Positions 1 to 8,939 of a stretch of 64,000 nucleotides of DNA are shown here, in pieces. A model generated the notes under the pieces. That model did no database searches and was not told the origin of the DNA. It saw only the letters and a program-made list of their open reading frames with translations. A program made the translations under genes and the position numbers. The stretch comes from Mesobacillus subterraneus (GTDB taxonomy: Bacteria; Bacillota; Bacilli; Bacillales; Cytobacillaceae), in the NCBI RefSeq assembly GCF_020524355.2, contig NZ_CP129019.1:1240001-1304000 (forward strand). The letters run 5' to 3'. Each line of letters begins with the position of its first letter. Within the stretch, counting starts at the first letter, position 1.

Positions 1-241
1 CCACTCCTTTTATTGAAAACAAAGTGTTAATTTTCTGATTATTTTACAAAACGAATATTCTTTTGTCAAACTGCGAGATTGTTCATAAATACTATGCAAG
101 CGCTGTCAAAATTATCGGATTTATTCTAAATATATTCTGTTAATCCGAATTTATCAGGAGTTTTTTAGCATTTGTGTGGGTCATTCCATGCCATGTCTCA
201 TTTTACATGGGACAGTCAAAAAATCGTCACAAGCAGACATC

Positions 242-270
242 TTCACAAATGATCTTTTTTTCAGTATAAT
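242..270 (+). promoter_or_regulatory. sigma-A promoter of the ribU riboswitch leader
   Basis: TTCACA (242-247) and TATAAT (265-270) are separated by 17 bp. The pair differs from the sigma-A consensus by one base. Transcription would begin shortly before the FMN aptamer at 296. The preceding 240 bp hold no gene that I can see, only a small CCATGT/ACATGG hairpin at 191-210. Confidence 0.75.
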
Positions 271-295
271 GAACTTGTTAAATTAAATATGGTCT

Positions 296-420
296 ATCTT
301 CGGGGCAGGGTGAAATTCCCGATCGGCGGTAATGAGATTGATTCTCTAAGCCCGCGAGCCTGTATGGGCAGGATTTGGTGCGATTCCAAAGCCGACAGTA
401 TAGTCTGGATGGGAGAAGAT
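296..420 (+). ncRNA. FMN riboswitch (RFN element)
   Basis: The region has the conserved RFN blocks: a closing stem ATCTTC/GAAGAT (296-301 with 415-420), the GGGGCAGGGTGAAATTCCC block, GATCGGCGGTAAT, AGCCCGCGAGC and the GATTCCAAAGCCGACAG block. It binds flavin mononucleotide and lies in the leader of a riboflavin transporter. After it come a strong hairpin (ACGTTCAAAA 434-443 with TTTTGAACGT 452-461) and then a rho-independent terminator, so control is probably by premature termination when FMN is bound. Confidence 0.95.
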
Positions 421-487
421 GGAGGTTCTGCAGACGTTCAAAAAATGCAGGTTTTGAACGTTTATTAAGCATGCCTTTCACAAAACT

Positions 488-516
488 CCCTCAAGCTCAC
501 ATCTTGAGGGTTTTAT
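488..516 (+). terminator. riboswitch-controlled terminator
   Basis: CCCTCAAG (488-495) pairs with CTTGAGGG (503-510) and is followed by TTTTATTT. It sits between the FMN aptamer and ribU, as expected for the expression platform. Confidence 0.85.
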
Positions 517-586
517 TTGTTAATGGTATGTGATTGCTGAACCTTTCTTCTTTATGTGAGATGGATCTCTATAAGGAGAGAGGAAA

Positions 587-1168
587 ATGAAAAAATTTAG
601 TGTCAAAGCCATGGTATCAATTGGTATGCTGAGCAGTATCTCTTATGTATTGATGCTGCTGAACTTTCCGCTGCCACCGTTTCCAAAATTTTTAATGGTC
701 GATTTCAGTGATCTTCCTGCATTGATTGCTGCGTTGATTTTTGGACCGGTAGCAGGTATTTTAGTAGAATTCTTGAAGAATACGCTTGATTATTTCATGA
801 CTGGCAGTGATACTGGTGTTCCAGTAGGCCATGCTGCCAACTTTGTTGCAGGAGTTTTATTTATTCTGCCAACTTACTATATTTATCAACGGATGAAATC
901 CAATAGGGGAATGACGTTTGCCTTAGTAGCTGGGACAGCAAGTATGGCAATCCTGATGAGTGTCCTTAACTACTACGTTTTCCTTCCTGCCTACACATTG
1001 TTCTTAAACATGCCAGCAATGTCTGGACCGGAAGCGCGTGCGATGATTGTTGCCGGGATTCTGCCGTTCAATTTCGTCAAAGGTATACTGATGTCTGTCA
1101 TATTCATGCTGATTTTCACAAGGATGAAAACATGGATCGAGAGACAGCAGACATTTAAAAGTGCATAA
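587..1168 (+). CDS. ribU: riboflavin transporter RibU (ECF S component)
   Basis: This 193-residue membrane protein is the substrate-binding S component of an energy-coupling-factor transporter and takes up riboflavin together with a shared EcfAAT module. It has about six hydrophobic segments. The N-terminal region with KFLMVDFSDLPALIAA and the GPVAGILVEFLKN segment are typical of RibU/FmnP (ypaA, about 190 residues in B. subtilis). An AGGAGAGAGG ribosome-binding site precedes the ATG. The FMN riboswitch upstream gives independent support for the substrate, and the gene is the first in the ypaA-ypbA order of Bacillus. Confidence 0.95.
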   Translation: MKKFSVKAMVSIGMLSSISYVLMLLNFPLPPFPKFLMVDFSDLPALIAALIFGPVAGILVEFLKNTLDYFMTGSDTGVPVGHAANFVAGVLFILPTYYIYQRMKSNRGMTFALVAGTASMAILMSVLNYYVFLPAYTLFLNMPAMSGPEARAMIVAGILPFNFVKGILMSVIFMLIFTRMKTWIERQQTFKSA

Positions 1169-1187
1169 ACTCATGTGAGTCTTAAAA

Positions 1188-1215
1188 AAGCAACGGCCTG
1201 CACCGTTGCTTTTAA
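1188..1215 (+). terminator. ribU terminator
   Basis: AAGCAACGG (1189-1196 region) pairs with CCGTTGCTT (1203-1211), followed by TTAAATTTTT. Confidence 0.75.
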
Positions 1216-1236
1216 ATTTTTAGGAAGCTAAAGATT

Positions 1237-1290
1237 CTGTTCAAATGTGGTGATGCATGACAGCTGTTCAAATGTGGTGATGCATGACAG
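1237..1290. repeat. perfect 27-bp tandem duplication
   Basis: CTGTTCAAATGTGGTGATGC followed by ATGACAG occurs twice without a gap (1237-1263 and 1264-1290). Each copy begins CTGT and ends ACAG, a short inverted repeat. It lies between the convergent ribU and fer genes. No function is evident. Confidence 0.85.
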
Positions 1291-1371
1291 ATAAAACGTT
1301 AAAATCGGCTTTAGGATTTTTACCGCAATCTTTACTAAAAGCAAATATATCGAAAATTTTTAACATAAAAA

Positions 1372-1395
1372 AATTCCCGCTTATAAGCGGGAATT
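1372..1395 (-). terminator. fer terminator
   Basis: The palindrome AATTCCCGC TTATAA GCGGGAATT is followed on the minus strand by a T run. It lies 11 bases past the fer stop codon. Confidence 0.8.
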
Positions 1396-1405
1396 ATGTA
1401 TTTCT

Positions 1406-1675
<270 letters not shown>

Positions 1676-1931
1676 TTAACAATAATATGCTGTTTTCACA
1701 AAGTAGTGAAAACGTATTCCTCATATCTATTGTAAAACTGTATCGCCAACATTTCAATAAAAAAAGCATTGAGAATGCTTATCACACAAGGCATTGAATG
1801 GTTTTTTCATTGAAAATAAAACATTTCACTAGATATTTTCATGTTAAAATAATGGTATATTATTTTTCTGCTATAGTGGGGGCTGAATATTATCGTGCCC
1901 ATTGCTTAATATTTCATTCAAAGGTGATGTT

Positions 1932-2993
1932 ATGGGGATAACGTATTTGGAGACAGTTGTTTTGTCAATATTGAAACGCATCAATGGCGAAAGAACCATC
2001 TATTCGTTATTTCATCTTTTACAGGGAAAGCGTTCCTCTCAGACAATTCAGGACGCTCATTTATATAAAATCACCGCATATTTTCATACATATCCCTCAG
2101 TTACAAGAGAAGGGCTCGAAAAAATGATTAGCCGGTTACTGCATCGAGGGCTGGTGGAGGAGATAGCAGATTCAAAGGTAATTTTAACAGGAAAGGGCGA
2201 AGCAGTCCTGGATCAACAATTATCTGAATACAAACTTCCTGATTATCTTAATGGTTGGAAATACCACCAGGTGACGGGTACCTTTTGGGAAAGGTTGACG
2301 CTTCTCATCCAGGTTAGTTCGAATTTAATTAACCATGAACGCTCCTTTATACCAGTCAGGAACAAGCGAGATACTCTTACCTGGGTAAAACAATACATTA
2401 AGCAACAGAATGAAGATCGATATAAGCTGGCAGAAAGGCTGTATGTTGAACTTATCTCTGCACTGGATAATCCAAATGTGAAACCTGAACTGGTTGTTTT
2501 AAGATTGACAGGTTACAGGAAAATTGGATTGACGACTTTGCAGGCTGCTGAATGGATCGGGCTGGAACCGGCTCACTATCACTTCGAATTCCTCAACTGC
2601 TTGCATGCTATGTTTGATAAGGTCCTGGAGAATTCAAATGCTTACCCATTACTAAATGGGTTGATCAAGAAGCCAGAGCGTAACGTTCCTTTGACGATTT
2701 CGACAGATAAGACATATAAGTTAATGCTAAAGGGTTATGCCCTGGAAGAGATAGCGGCTGTCCGTAACTTAAAACAAAGCACAATCGAAGATCATGTCGT
2801 GGAAATTGCTCTTTCTATCAAGGGATTCAATATAGATGACTATGTTCCTCTTGATAAAAGGGAAAGCATTCTTCAAACGGCACAGCGAAATTCTGCCAAA
2901 AAGTTAAAGCAAATAAAGGAACATGTGGCTGATGCTTCTTATTTTGAAATCAGGCTAGTTCTGGCCAAATATGGTGATGTGGAATGGAGTTAA
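1932..2993 (+). CDS. ypbB: YpbB, helix-turn-helix protein coupled to RecQ
   Basis: A 353-residue protein with no strong catalytic motif. The C-terminal third (about residues 245-300) contains a helix-turn-helix of the RQC/HTH_40 type (KLMLKGYALEEIAAVRNLKQ), a domain found C-terminal to RecQ helicases in other bacteria. The ATG at 1932 is chosen because AAAGGTGAT lies just upstream. A further in-frame start at 1902 lacks such a site. The stop codon region overlaps the recQ start by 10 bases, so the two are translationally coupled and YpbB may supply the helicase with a domain in trans. Confidence 0.85.
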   Translation: MGITYLETVVLSILKRINGERTIYSLFHLLQGKRSSQTIQDAHLYKITAYFHTYPSVTREGLEKMISRLLHRGLVEEIADSKVILTGKGEAVLDQQLSEYKLPDYLNGWKYHQVTGTFWERLTLLIQVSSNLINHERSFIPVRNKRDTLTWVKQYIKQQNEDRYKLAERLYVELISALDNPNVKPELVVLRLTGYRKIGLTTLQAAEWIGLEPAHYHFEFLNCLHAMFDKVLENSNAYPLLNGLIKKPERNVPLTISTDKTYKLMLKGYALEEIAAVRNLKQSTIEDHVVEIALSIKGFNIDDYVPLDKRESILQTAQRNSAKKLKQIKEHVADASYFEIRLVLAKYGDVEWS

Positions 2994-4484
2994 GAAGATT
3001 TTTAAAAAAGTATTTTAAGTTCGAGGATTTCCGTCCAGGGCAGGAAGAAACGGTTGAATCCGTTTTAAAAGGAAGACATACGATCTCTATGTTGCCAACC
3101 GGAACAGGAAAATCGCTCTGCTATCAACTTCCCGGCTATATAGTTGACGGGCCAGTCTTGATTGTTTCACCGCTGCTCTCTCTAATGCAGGATCAGGTGG
3201 AGCAAATGATGGCAATGGGGGAAAAGAGGGTTATTGCCTTGAATTCCTTTTTGTCACCTCAGCAAAAAGCCAAGACCCTGGAAGAACTCGAAAGGTTTCA
3301 GTTTATTTTTATATCTCCAGAAATGCTGGGGATTGAATCTGTGTTGAATCGGATCAGGAAATTGGCTGTATCCCTGTTTGTAGTCGATGAGGCACACTGT
3401 ATCTCTCAGTGGGGATACGATTTTAGTCCCGACTACCTAAAGCTTGGTGAATTCAGAGAGAAGCTTGGACAGCCATGGACGCTTGCGTTAACAGCTACAG
3501 CCTCAGAGGAAGTTCGAAAGGATATTGCTGATAAGCTTCATTTAGGAGATTGGAATGAGGTTGTCTATTCTGTAGACCGCCCTGCTATTTCACTAGCTTT
3601 GGAGTTTGCATCTACCTTTCAGGATAAGCTGGACCGGACAGTTGAGCTGGTGAAATATTTAAAGGGTCCTGGGATCATCTATTTTTCCAGCAAGAAAGTC
3701 GCTGAGCAAACGGCAGTTCATATGAGAGAAAAAGGGATCAAGAAAGCAATGGCCTATCATGGGGGACTGGATTCTGAAAGCCGCGTCCTCATACAGCAGC
3801 AATTCATCAATGGTCAACTTGACGTTGTATGTGCTACCAGCGCTTTTGGGATGGGAATTAATAAAGAAAATGTCCGATATGTGATCCATTTCCACATGCC
3901 TATGCAAATAGAATCCTACCTTCAGGAAATAGGAAGAGCAGCAAGAGATGACCACGATTCTATAGCCATCCTTATTTATTCGCCGGGAGATGAACAACTG
4001 GCCTATCAGCTAGCTGAAGGTGAGCTCCCTGACCAATATCAGATTGAAAGACTGTTTGTGTTTTTAATCGATAACCGTTTCCTTTATAAAGATCTTGCCT
4101 GGCCGCGCCGAAGAGCTGTCAATGATAGGAGGCTTCACCGAAATTCAATGGAGGATTGTCGAAGATTATCTGTCTAATATTGAAGAGCTAGATTATATGA
4201 TGGATAAACAGAGCCTCCTCCGCTTGATCGAAAACCGCTTGGAGGTAAAAAACACAAAAATTAAGAAGATGCTGGGTTGGATTAATACAAAGGAATGTAA
4301 GAGGAAAGTGATTTTGGAAATGTTCGGTGAAGAAGTCCAGGAACGACCACAGAATTGCTGCATCAGTTGTGGAATAGAACTGGATTATTTTAAAGAAACT
4401 GACCCATCCAGTGAACAATCGCTCGCTGCGATGGACTGGAAGCAGGAATTGGCTTCAATCCTATTGATGAGAGAGCGGATATAA
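2984..4484 (+). pseudogene. recQ: ATP-dependent DNA helicase RecQ, frameshifted
   Basis: RecQ unwinds DNA 3' to 5' in recombination and fork repair. The first frame (2984-4177) holds the helicase core: Walker A LPTGTGKSLCYQLP, DEAH box VVDEAHCISQWGYDFSPDY, motif III TATASEEV and motif VI QEIGRAARD. From about 4068-4110 the homology moves to another frame (to 4484) that carries the winged-helix/zinc region, including NCCISCGIELDYF. Removing one base near 4095 gives about 499 residues, close to B. subtilis RecQ (496). As written, the product stops at residue 397 after a nonsense tail. It may be a real mutation or a sequence error. ypbD follows with a one-base overlap. Confidence 0.85.
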
Positions 4485-5086
4485 TGAAAGATGAATATAG
4501 GGATACAGTGGCAGGACTTACAGAAAAAGAACTGCTTTTCCACTTGGTTGCTACGCAAATTTTACTATTAACGATTTCAACTATATTAGGTATGATATTG
4601 TTTGACGGCTTGACCGAATTCAAAGAATTGTTTATTTGGGCCGATTGGAACATTTTATCGATCGGGTTGGTTGCTGGTCTGGCAGTCGTGGCTCTGGACT
4701 TCACCCTTATGAAATATCTGCCAAAGTCGTACTACGACGATGGCGGATTGAACGAAAGAATATTTAGAAATAGAAGTGTATTCCAAATCATGCTTATTGC
4801 GGCGATGGTAGCAATCAGTGAGGAAATCCTTTTTAGGGGAGTCATTCAGACGAACACAGGGTTAATCATCTCAAGCTTGATTTTCGCAGTCGTTCATTAC
4901 CGCTATCTGTTTAATTGGTTTTTATTTACTAACATTATTTTATTGAGTTTCTTGATTGGCTATATTTATATGATGACAAATAATCTAGTGGTTACGATCG
5001 TGATGCATTTTATCATTGATTTCATTTTAGGATTGATCATTAAATTCAGGACTCAAGCAACAACTGGGGGTACAGACAGTGAATAA
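4484..5086 (+). CDS. ypbD: CPBP-family intramembrane metalloprotease YpbD
   Basis: This 200-residue membrane protein has about six hydrophobic helices. It carries the CAAX-protease/bacteriocin-processing (CPBP, ABI) signature: EEILFRGVI at about residues 111-119, an AVVHYRY histidine motif about 30 residues later, and HFIIDFILG near the C terminus. Glutamates and histidines of these motifs form the active site in the family. Substrate unknown. The ATG overlaps the recQ stop (TAATG), and ypbE overlaps its end by 8 bases, so it belongs to the ypbB-recQ-ypbD-ypbE operon. Confidence 0.85.
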   Translation: MKDEYRDTVAGLTEKELLFHLVATQILLLTISTILGMILFDGLTEFKELFIWADWNILSIGLVAGLAVVALDFTLMKYLPKSYYDDGGLNERIFRNRSVFQIMLIAAMVAISEEILFRGVIQTNTGLIISSLIFAVVHYRYLFNWFLFTNIILLSFLIGYIYMMTNNLVVTIVMHFIIDFILGLIIKFRTQATTGGTDSE

Positions 5087-5804
5087 GGAAAAACCTATCA
5101 GGGACCAGGCAGAGCGACTGAGAAAAAGGGTGGAACGTAAATCAGAGCATTCTGCTGAAAAAAAGGAATCCCTTCCACCAAGAAGTGAAATGCACAGACA
5201 AAAACAGAAAAAAACGAAAGTCAAAGTAAAATACCCTGTCATTAGGCTGATGGCTCTGTTTTTCATTCTGCTGCCTATCTCTTTTTTCAGTATTATCTCG
5301 TATTTGGATGGCACAAAGATGCCTTTGAATAAGTCGCTGGAACGTGCAGGAGTCGAAATGATCAATGTGGAAAGTCGGAACGATGGAAATGGTGATGACC
5401 AGGTAGAAGACCAAGAGGCACCGTCTTATGAAGAAATTACTGAAACAGAGGAAATCGATGTTGTGGCAGCAGGGCCTGCTCCATCAAGCAGCGGGGACAA
5501 AAACACTGCTGAATCCTCTGGTGACAGTGATGATAAAGAAGGGGGAAAATTACCAACTTCAGCTTCTGCCGAGCCCGAGGATGAGCCAGCAGATACAGAA
5601 GGCACCAAACCAGCAGGTGAAGCTGAACCCGTAAGCGGTGAAAAAATCGTATATCATACAGTCAAGCCGAATGAAACATTATTCAGAGTAGCTATGACCT
5701 ATTATAAATCCCAGGAAGGCATCCCCATCATCAAAAAAGCAAACAACATCCAGGGAAATGAAATTCAGGCAGGACAAGTATTGAAGATACCTATTAAAAA
5801 TTAG
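5079..5804 (+). CDS. ypbE: YpbE, membrane-anchored LysM protein
   Basis: A 241-residue protein with a GTG start. It has a highly charged cytoplasmic N terminus (about residues 1-48), one membrane helix (about 50-70), a long acidic, serine- and proline-rich linker (about 85-185), and a C-terminal LysM domain (YHTVKPNETLFRVA to GQVLKIPI). LysM binds peptidoglycan, so the domain should lie outside the membrane. The function in the cell is not known. Last gene of the ypbB operon, followed by a strong terminator. Confidence 0.85.
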   Translation: MNKEKPIRDQAERLRKRVERKSEHSAEKKESLPPRSEMHRQKQKKTKVKVKYPVIRLMALFFILLPISFFSIISYLDGTKMPLNKSLERAGVEMINVESRNDGNGDDQVEDQEAPSYEEITETEEIDVVAAGPAPSSSGDKNTAESSGDSDDKEGGKLPTSASAEPEDEPADTEGTKPAGEAEPVSGEKIVYHTVKPNETLFRVAMTYYKSQEGIPIIKKANNIQGNEIQAGQVLKIPIKN

Positions 5805-5856
5805 CCTGAGAGAAATCAAGACTTAATAAAACTATGTCTTCTGAAGAACCCAAACG

Positions 5857-5902
5857 AGAACCGGATTCAGTCCATCTATTGGAATGAATCCGGTTCTTCT
5901 TG
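5857..5902 (+). terminator. ypbE terminator
   Basis: AGAACCGGATTC (5857-5868) pairs perfectly with GAATCCGGTTCT (5886-5897), followed by TCTTGTT. Confidence 0.8.
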
Positions 5903-5945
5903 TTGAATAAAAAAGTATAAATTTTTTTACTTTGAATAGTGTTTA

Positions 5946-6226
5946 TCTCCACCGCCTAGCCATCAAGTCGCTTGTCTAGCTGCGGCTCCTAACTTCTCGA
6001 GACGCTTGTCTAGTGTCGTCTCCTAGAAACTCCGAAACTTCAACTCCGCCGGCAGAAGCAAAAAGCTCTTCTTTGTCTGAGTCTCCAGTTTCTGCGTTTC
6101 TGGACAGTCGGCTATACTTTTCTATTTCGGTCCTGCCAATGAAGTCAAAGAACGACTTCACTGTCAGGCCCTCCAGCGCTTGTCGGAGTTGGGTAGTCGC
6201 CTCCGCTTTTCTAATATTTACGCTTA
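5946..6226 (-). repeat. interspersed repeat, long form, copy 1
   Basis: About 280 bp, read on the minus strand: AAAAGCGGAGGCG, then ACAAGCGCTGGAGGGCCTGA, then a GTGAAGTCGTTCTTTGACTTC block, then a GTATAGCCGACTGTCCAGAAAC block, ending near GCTAGGCGG. The same blocks occur at 41.6-41.8 kb and, shortened, at four more places. Open frames inside it on both strands are artefacts of the repeat. The rest of the ypbE-ypbF gap (6227-6437) holds an A/T-rich stretch and no gene. Confidence 0.85.
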
Positions 6227-6437
6227 TTTTTTGGATCACAATATCATAACTCCATGGACAAGTTCATAAAAATTATAAAAGGCTGTTTTGTAAAGATTGT
6301 TGTTTAAAGTTTTGAGTGTGCAAGCTCTTTTCTCATTCGCTTTAATTTTTTGTGAAAGAACATAGGTCATTCAATCTTTTTTTTTTCAATAGCAACAAAG
6401 TTTGAGTAAAGAGCTTTAAAAAAGGGGAGGGCTTGCC

Positions 6438-6896
6438 ATGGAACAGGAAATCGAGAACCTGGATCAACGTACGGATCCTGCAACAAAAAGGATGCTTCAG
6501 AACGTAATAGACCGAAAGAAAAAGTTTGACCGGTATAAATCCCGCCATCTTATGTCAGTATGGGTGACGATTGGGTTGATCTCTGTCTATTTCTACTATC
6601 TTTATATTACGGTGTTAAAGCCGTATTCTTATTCTTTCGCTGAGATTATTTCGGTGTATGTCCAGAACTCCGCGAATTTATATTTTCTCATCTTAACGGT
6701 TGGTACATACGGATTAATGATCTTGTATAAGGAGAAGCGTGAAAAGGCAGAGAAAGAATACCAGGCGCTTCGGTGTGAAATAGTAGACCGAAGTAAGGAT
6801 TTATGGAAAAAAGAAGAAGAATGGAAGAACCGTCATATAGTGTTTGATATGATGAAGAAAAAGTTTGATATTAACTTGTTTCACGAAAATAAATAG
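6438..6896 (+). CDS. ypbF: YpbF, small two-helix membrane protein
   Basis: A 152-residue protein of the YpbF/DUF2663 family. It has a charged N terminus, two membrane helices (about residues 36-58 and 80-97), and a lysine/glutamate-rich, probably coiled-coil C-terminal tail. AAAGGGGAGGG precedes the ATG. Function unknown in the family. In B. subtilis it lies between ypbE and ypbG; here the cotJ operon and its inserted element lie between ypbF and ypbG. Confidence 0.8.
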   Translation: MEQEIENLDQRTDPATKRMLQNVIDRKKKFDRYKSRHLMSVWVTIGLISVYFYYLYITVLKPYSYSFAEIISVYVQNSANLYFLILTVGTYGLMILYKEKREKAEKEYQALRCEIVDRSKDLWKKEEEWKNRHIVFDMMKKKFDINLFHENK

Positions 6897-6922
6897 AAGC
6901 ATCCAATAGGGATGCTTCAATA
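6896..6922. terminator. bidirectional terminator between ypbF and cotJC
   Basis: GAAGCATCC (6896-6904) pairs with GGATGCTTC (6910-6918) in the 30 bp between two convergent coding ends. T-rich stretches follow only weakly on either side. Confidence 0.6.
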
Positions 6923-6926
6923 TATT

Positions 6927-7283
6927 CTAGAATACTCTCTTTTTTCCTTGTTCGTCCTTAAGAATCTCTACTGCTTCACGAAAGCGCTGAGAGTGGATGA
7001 TTTCGCGTTCTCTGAGGTATCGTAATCCATCGTTCAGATCAGTGTCATCGCTCATATTAATGATCCATTGATAAGTGGCACTTGCTTTTTCTTCGGCAGC
7101 AATATCTTCATATAAGTCTGCTATCGGGTCTCCTTTAGCAGCGATATAGGATGCAGTCCATGGCACACCAGCTGCATTATGGTAGAAGAGAGCGCTATCA
7201 TGGTTAGCGTAGTGCGCGTCAAGCCCAGCCTGCTTCATTTGATCAGGTGTTGCGTCCTTCGTCAATTTATATATTGTAACCAA
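6927..7283 (-). pseudogene. cotJC: cotJC, 3' fragment (codons 78-189)
   Basis: These are the C-terminal 112 codons of the spore-coat protein CotJC, a manganese-catalase relative. In the unrearranged state the open frame begins at a TTG inside the inserted element (7281-7283) and its first six residues come mainly from element DNA. From LTKDATPDQ onward the match to CotJC is continuous. This half holds the second pair of metal-ligand helices: DIAAEEKA and the E-x-x-H motif REIIH. No ribosome-binding site precedes the TTG, so the fragment is probably not translated until the element leaves. Excision joins it in frame to 14627-14857. Confidence 0.92.
7265..7274. other. left attachment-site core of the cotJC element
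   Basis: ATTTATATAT, to be compared with ATTTGTAAAT at 14626-14635; 8 of 10 positions agree. The exact crossover dinucleotide cannot be told, but exchange at any shared position of the core gives the same joined protein. Confidence 0.75.
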
Positions 7284-7341
7284 AATGCAACCATGCTAAA
7301 ATATTGATACATAAGGATTTTTGCGGACAGGAGAGGACAGC

Positions 7342-8886
7342 ATGGAAACAGTGCCAATGAACAAAATTAAAAAGGTTGCTATATACAGCAGGAAATCCAG
7401 ACCTGATGAAACTGAGGAAACACTCAAAAGACAGTTAGCTTTTCTTATTGATAAATGTGTAGAAAATAACTGGGAATTTGAAGTGTTTCAAGAATACGGT
7501 TCTTCACTAGATAGTAACAGACCTGAACTAAATAAAATGCTAGATAAAGTACAGTCATTTCACTATGACGCTGTTGTAGTTACAGATCAGGATAGATTAA
7601 GCAGAAGTACATTGGGATTTCATCAGGTAAAAGAAATTCTAACTAATTATGGAGTGCAGGTAGTAACCTCATCTAAGATATATGACTACACCACACAAGA
7701 AGATGACTTAATGTCTGATATGCAGTCTGTTGTAGCTAAGCAGGAATATTTAAACATTAAGAAAAGGCTTGTGAGGGGAAAAAGGCAGTCAGCTAAAGAC
7801 GGGAATTGGGTAGGTGGAAAAACCCCTATTGGATATAGTTACGATCATAAGACAAAGAAACTAACACCTGACGAGAACGCACCTACCATTAAAAGAATTT
7901 ATGATTTATATATGTCTGGAAATTCATCTACAGCCATTGAAAGAATTTTTGACTTAGAAGGAACGCTAACACCTTCAGGTTCAAAGTGGAACAAAGCAAG
8001 AATATCTGTAGTTTTATCTAATCCTGTTTATAAAGGTACTGTAATCTATGGAAAAACCAAAGTTTCAAAGGTAGATAAAAAGCCGTCAGGTTCTCCAAGA
8101 CAGCTGAAAACTGAGGAAAATGATCAGATTATTATTGAGAATGCACACACACCTATTGTTTCACCTGAGGATTGGGAAGCTGTAAGAACCATTAGAGAAG
8201 GTCGTCTGTCTAAGCCACCGTCAGCTAGGATAGGGAAGGTTATATTCACAGGCTTGATTAAATGTAGCTTGTGTGGAAGAACTCACAGCTTTCAACGAAG
8301 AAAAGGGAAAGAACTTAGGATTACATCATGTCAAACTAGGTATTATGATGATGACGGAGAGAAATATACTGTATGTAAAAATAAGGGTGTAAAGCTGGAA
8401 CTATTTGAATTAGTATTCTTTGCGAAGTTCCAACAGTTTGTAGATAAATTAGAATCCTATCTGGAAGCAGTAAAGCGGAACATGAAAGAGGATAATTCTA
8501 ATAATCCTGTTGACGAGAAAGCTATACAAACAGCTAATTTGAAAAAGGTTGAAGCAAGTATTAAAAGAGTACAGAAGGGCTTTATAGCTGAGATATATAC
8601 AGAGGAAGAAGCACAGAAAGAAATCAAGCGATTAAAGGAACAAAAAGAGTATATACAGGAACAAATAAGCAGGCTAGATACTAAATCTAAAGACGAGAAG
8701 GTTGACGAGTTACAAAGGACTTTAGACAAGCTAAAAAGCCTATTAGAAGGAAAGTCAGATTTAGAAACAAAAGATATAAATCAACTGCTTACCTCTATAA
8801 TTGATCGTATTGAATATAAAAGAGTTGGCGATCATAAAGCAGAGATTGAAATGAAAATCCACTATAAAGGTCAGTCTGAGGATTAA
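7342..8886 (+). CDS. large serine recombinase (SpoIVCA/SprA type)
   Basis: A 514-residue site-specific recombinase that should integrate and excise the element. Domains: N-terminal resolvase catalytic domain (about residues 12-150) with the YSRKS motif, Ser19 being the likely nucleophile, and DRLSR; a recombinase domain (about 165-280, GKTPIGYSYD through SNPVYKGTVIYGK); a zinc ribbon (CSLCGRTH, later cysteines in SCQTRYY and VCKNKG); and a long coiled coil (about 365-475) as in large serine integrases. The ATG at 7342 has GGAGAGG six bases upstream. It starts only 77 bp from the left core and reads away from it. No clear promoter lies between; CATAAGGAT at 7310-7318 is a weak sporulation-sigma match. 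Confidence 0.93.
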   Translation: METVPMNKIKKVAIYSRKSRPDETEETLKRQLAFLIDKCVENNWEFEVFQEYGSSLDSNRPELNKMLDKVQSFHYDAVVVTDQDRLSRSTLGFHQVKEILTNYGVQVVTSSKIYDYTTQEDDLMSDMQSVVAKQEYLNIKKRLVRGKRQSAKDGNWVGGKTPIGYSYDHKTKKLTPDENAPTIKRIYDLYMSGNSSTAIERIFDLEGTLTPSGSKWNKARISVVLSNPVYKGTVIYGKTKVSKVDKKPSGSPRQLKTEENDQIIIENAHTPIVSPEDWEAVRTIREGRLSKPPSARIGKVIFTGLIKCSLCGRTHSFQRRKGKELRITSCQTRYYDDDGEKYTVCKNKGVKLELFELVFFAKFQQFVDKLESYLEAVKRNMKEDNSNNPVDEKAIQTANLKKVEASIKRVQKGFIAEIYTEEEAQKEIKRLKEQKEYIQEQISRLDTKSKDEKVDELQRTLDKLKSLLEGKSDLETKDINQLLTSIIDRIEYKRVGDHKAEIEMKIHYKGQSED

Positions 8887-8900
8887 ATATATAAACGAGA

Positions 8901-8930
8901 ACTGTTAGGTTAACGCCTGACAGTTTTTTA
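8901..8930 (+). terminator. recombinase terminator
   Basis: ACTGTTAGG (8901-8909) pairs with CCTGACAGT (8916-8924), one G-U pair, then TTTTTT. Confidence 0.8.
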
Positions 8931-8939
8931 TTTTGGATA

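Noticed and set aside
278..481. A 67-codon open frame on the minus strand.
   Set aside because: It covers the FMN riboswitch exactly; the aptamer explains the sequence and no ribosome-binding site is present.
5976..6249. Open frames on both strands, and similar ones at 41592-41840.
   Set aside because: They lie in the interspersed repeat and recur wherever the long form is present; no ribosome-binding site or family match.
7289..7318. A sigma-K promoter for the recombinase (AACC, 17 bp, CATAAGGAT).
   Set aside because: The -10 fits CATAnnnTA only in its first half; too weak to list as a feature.
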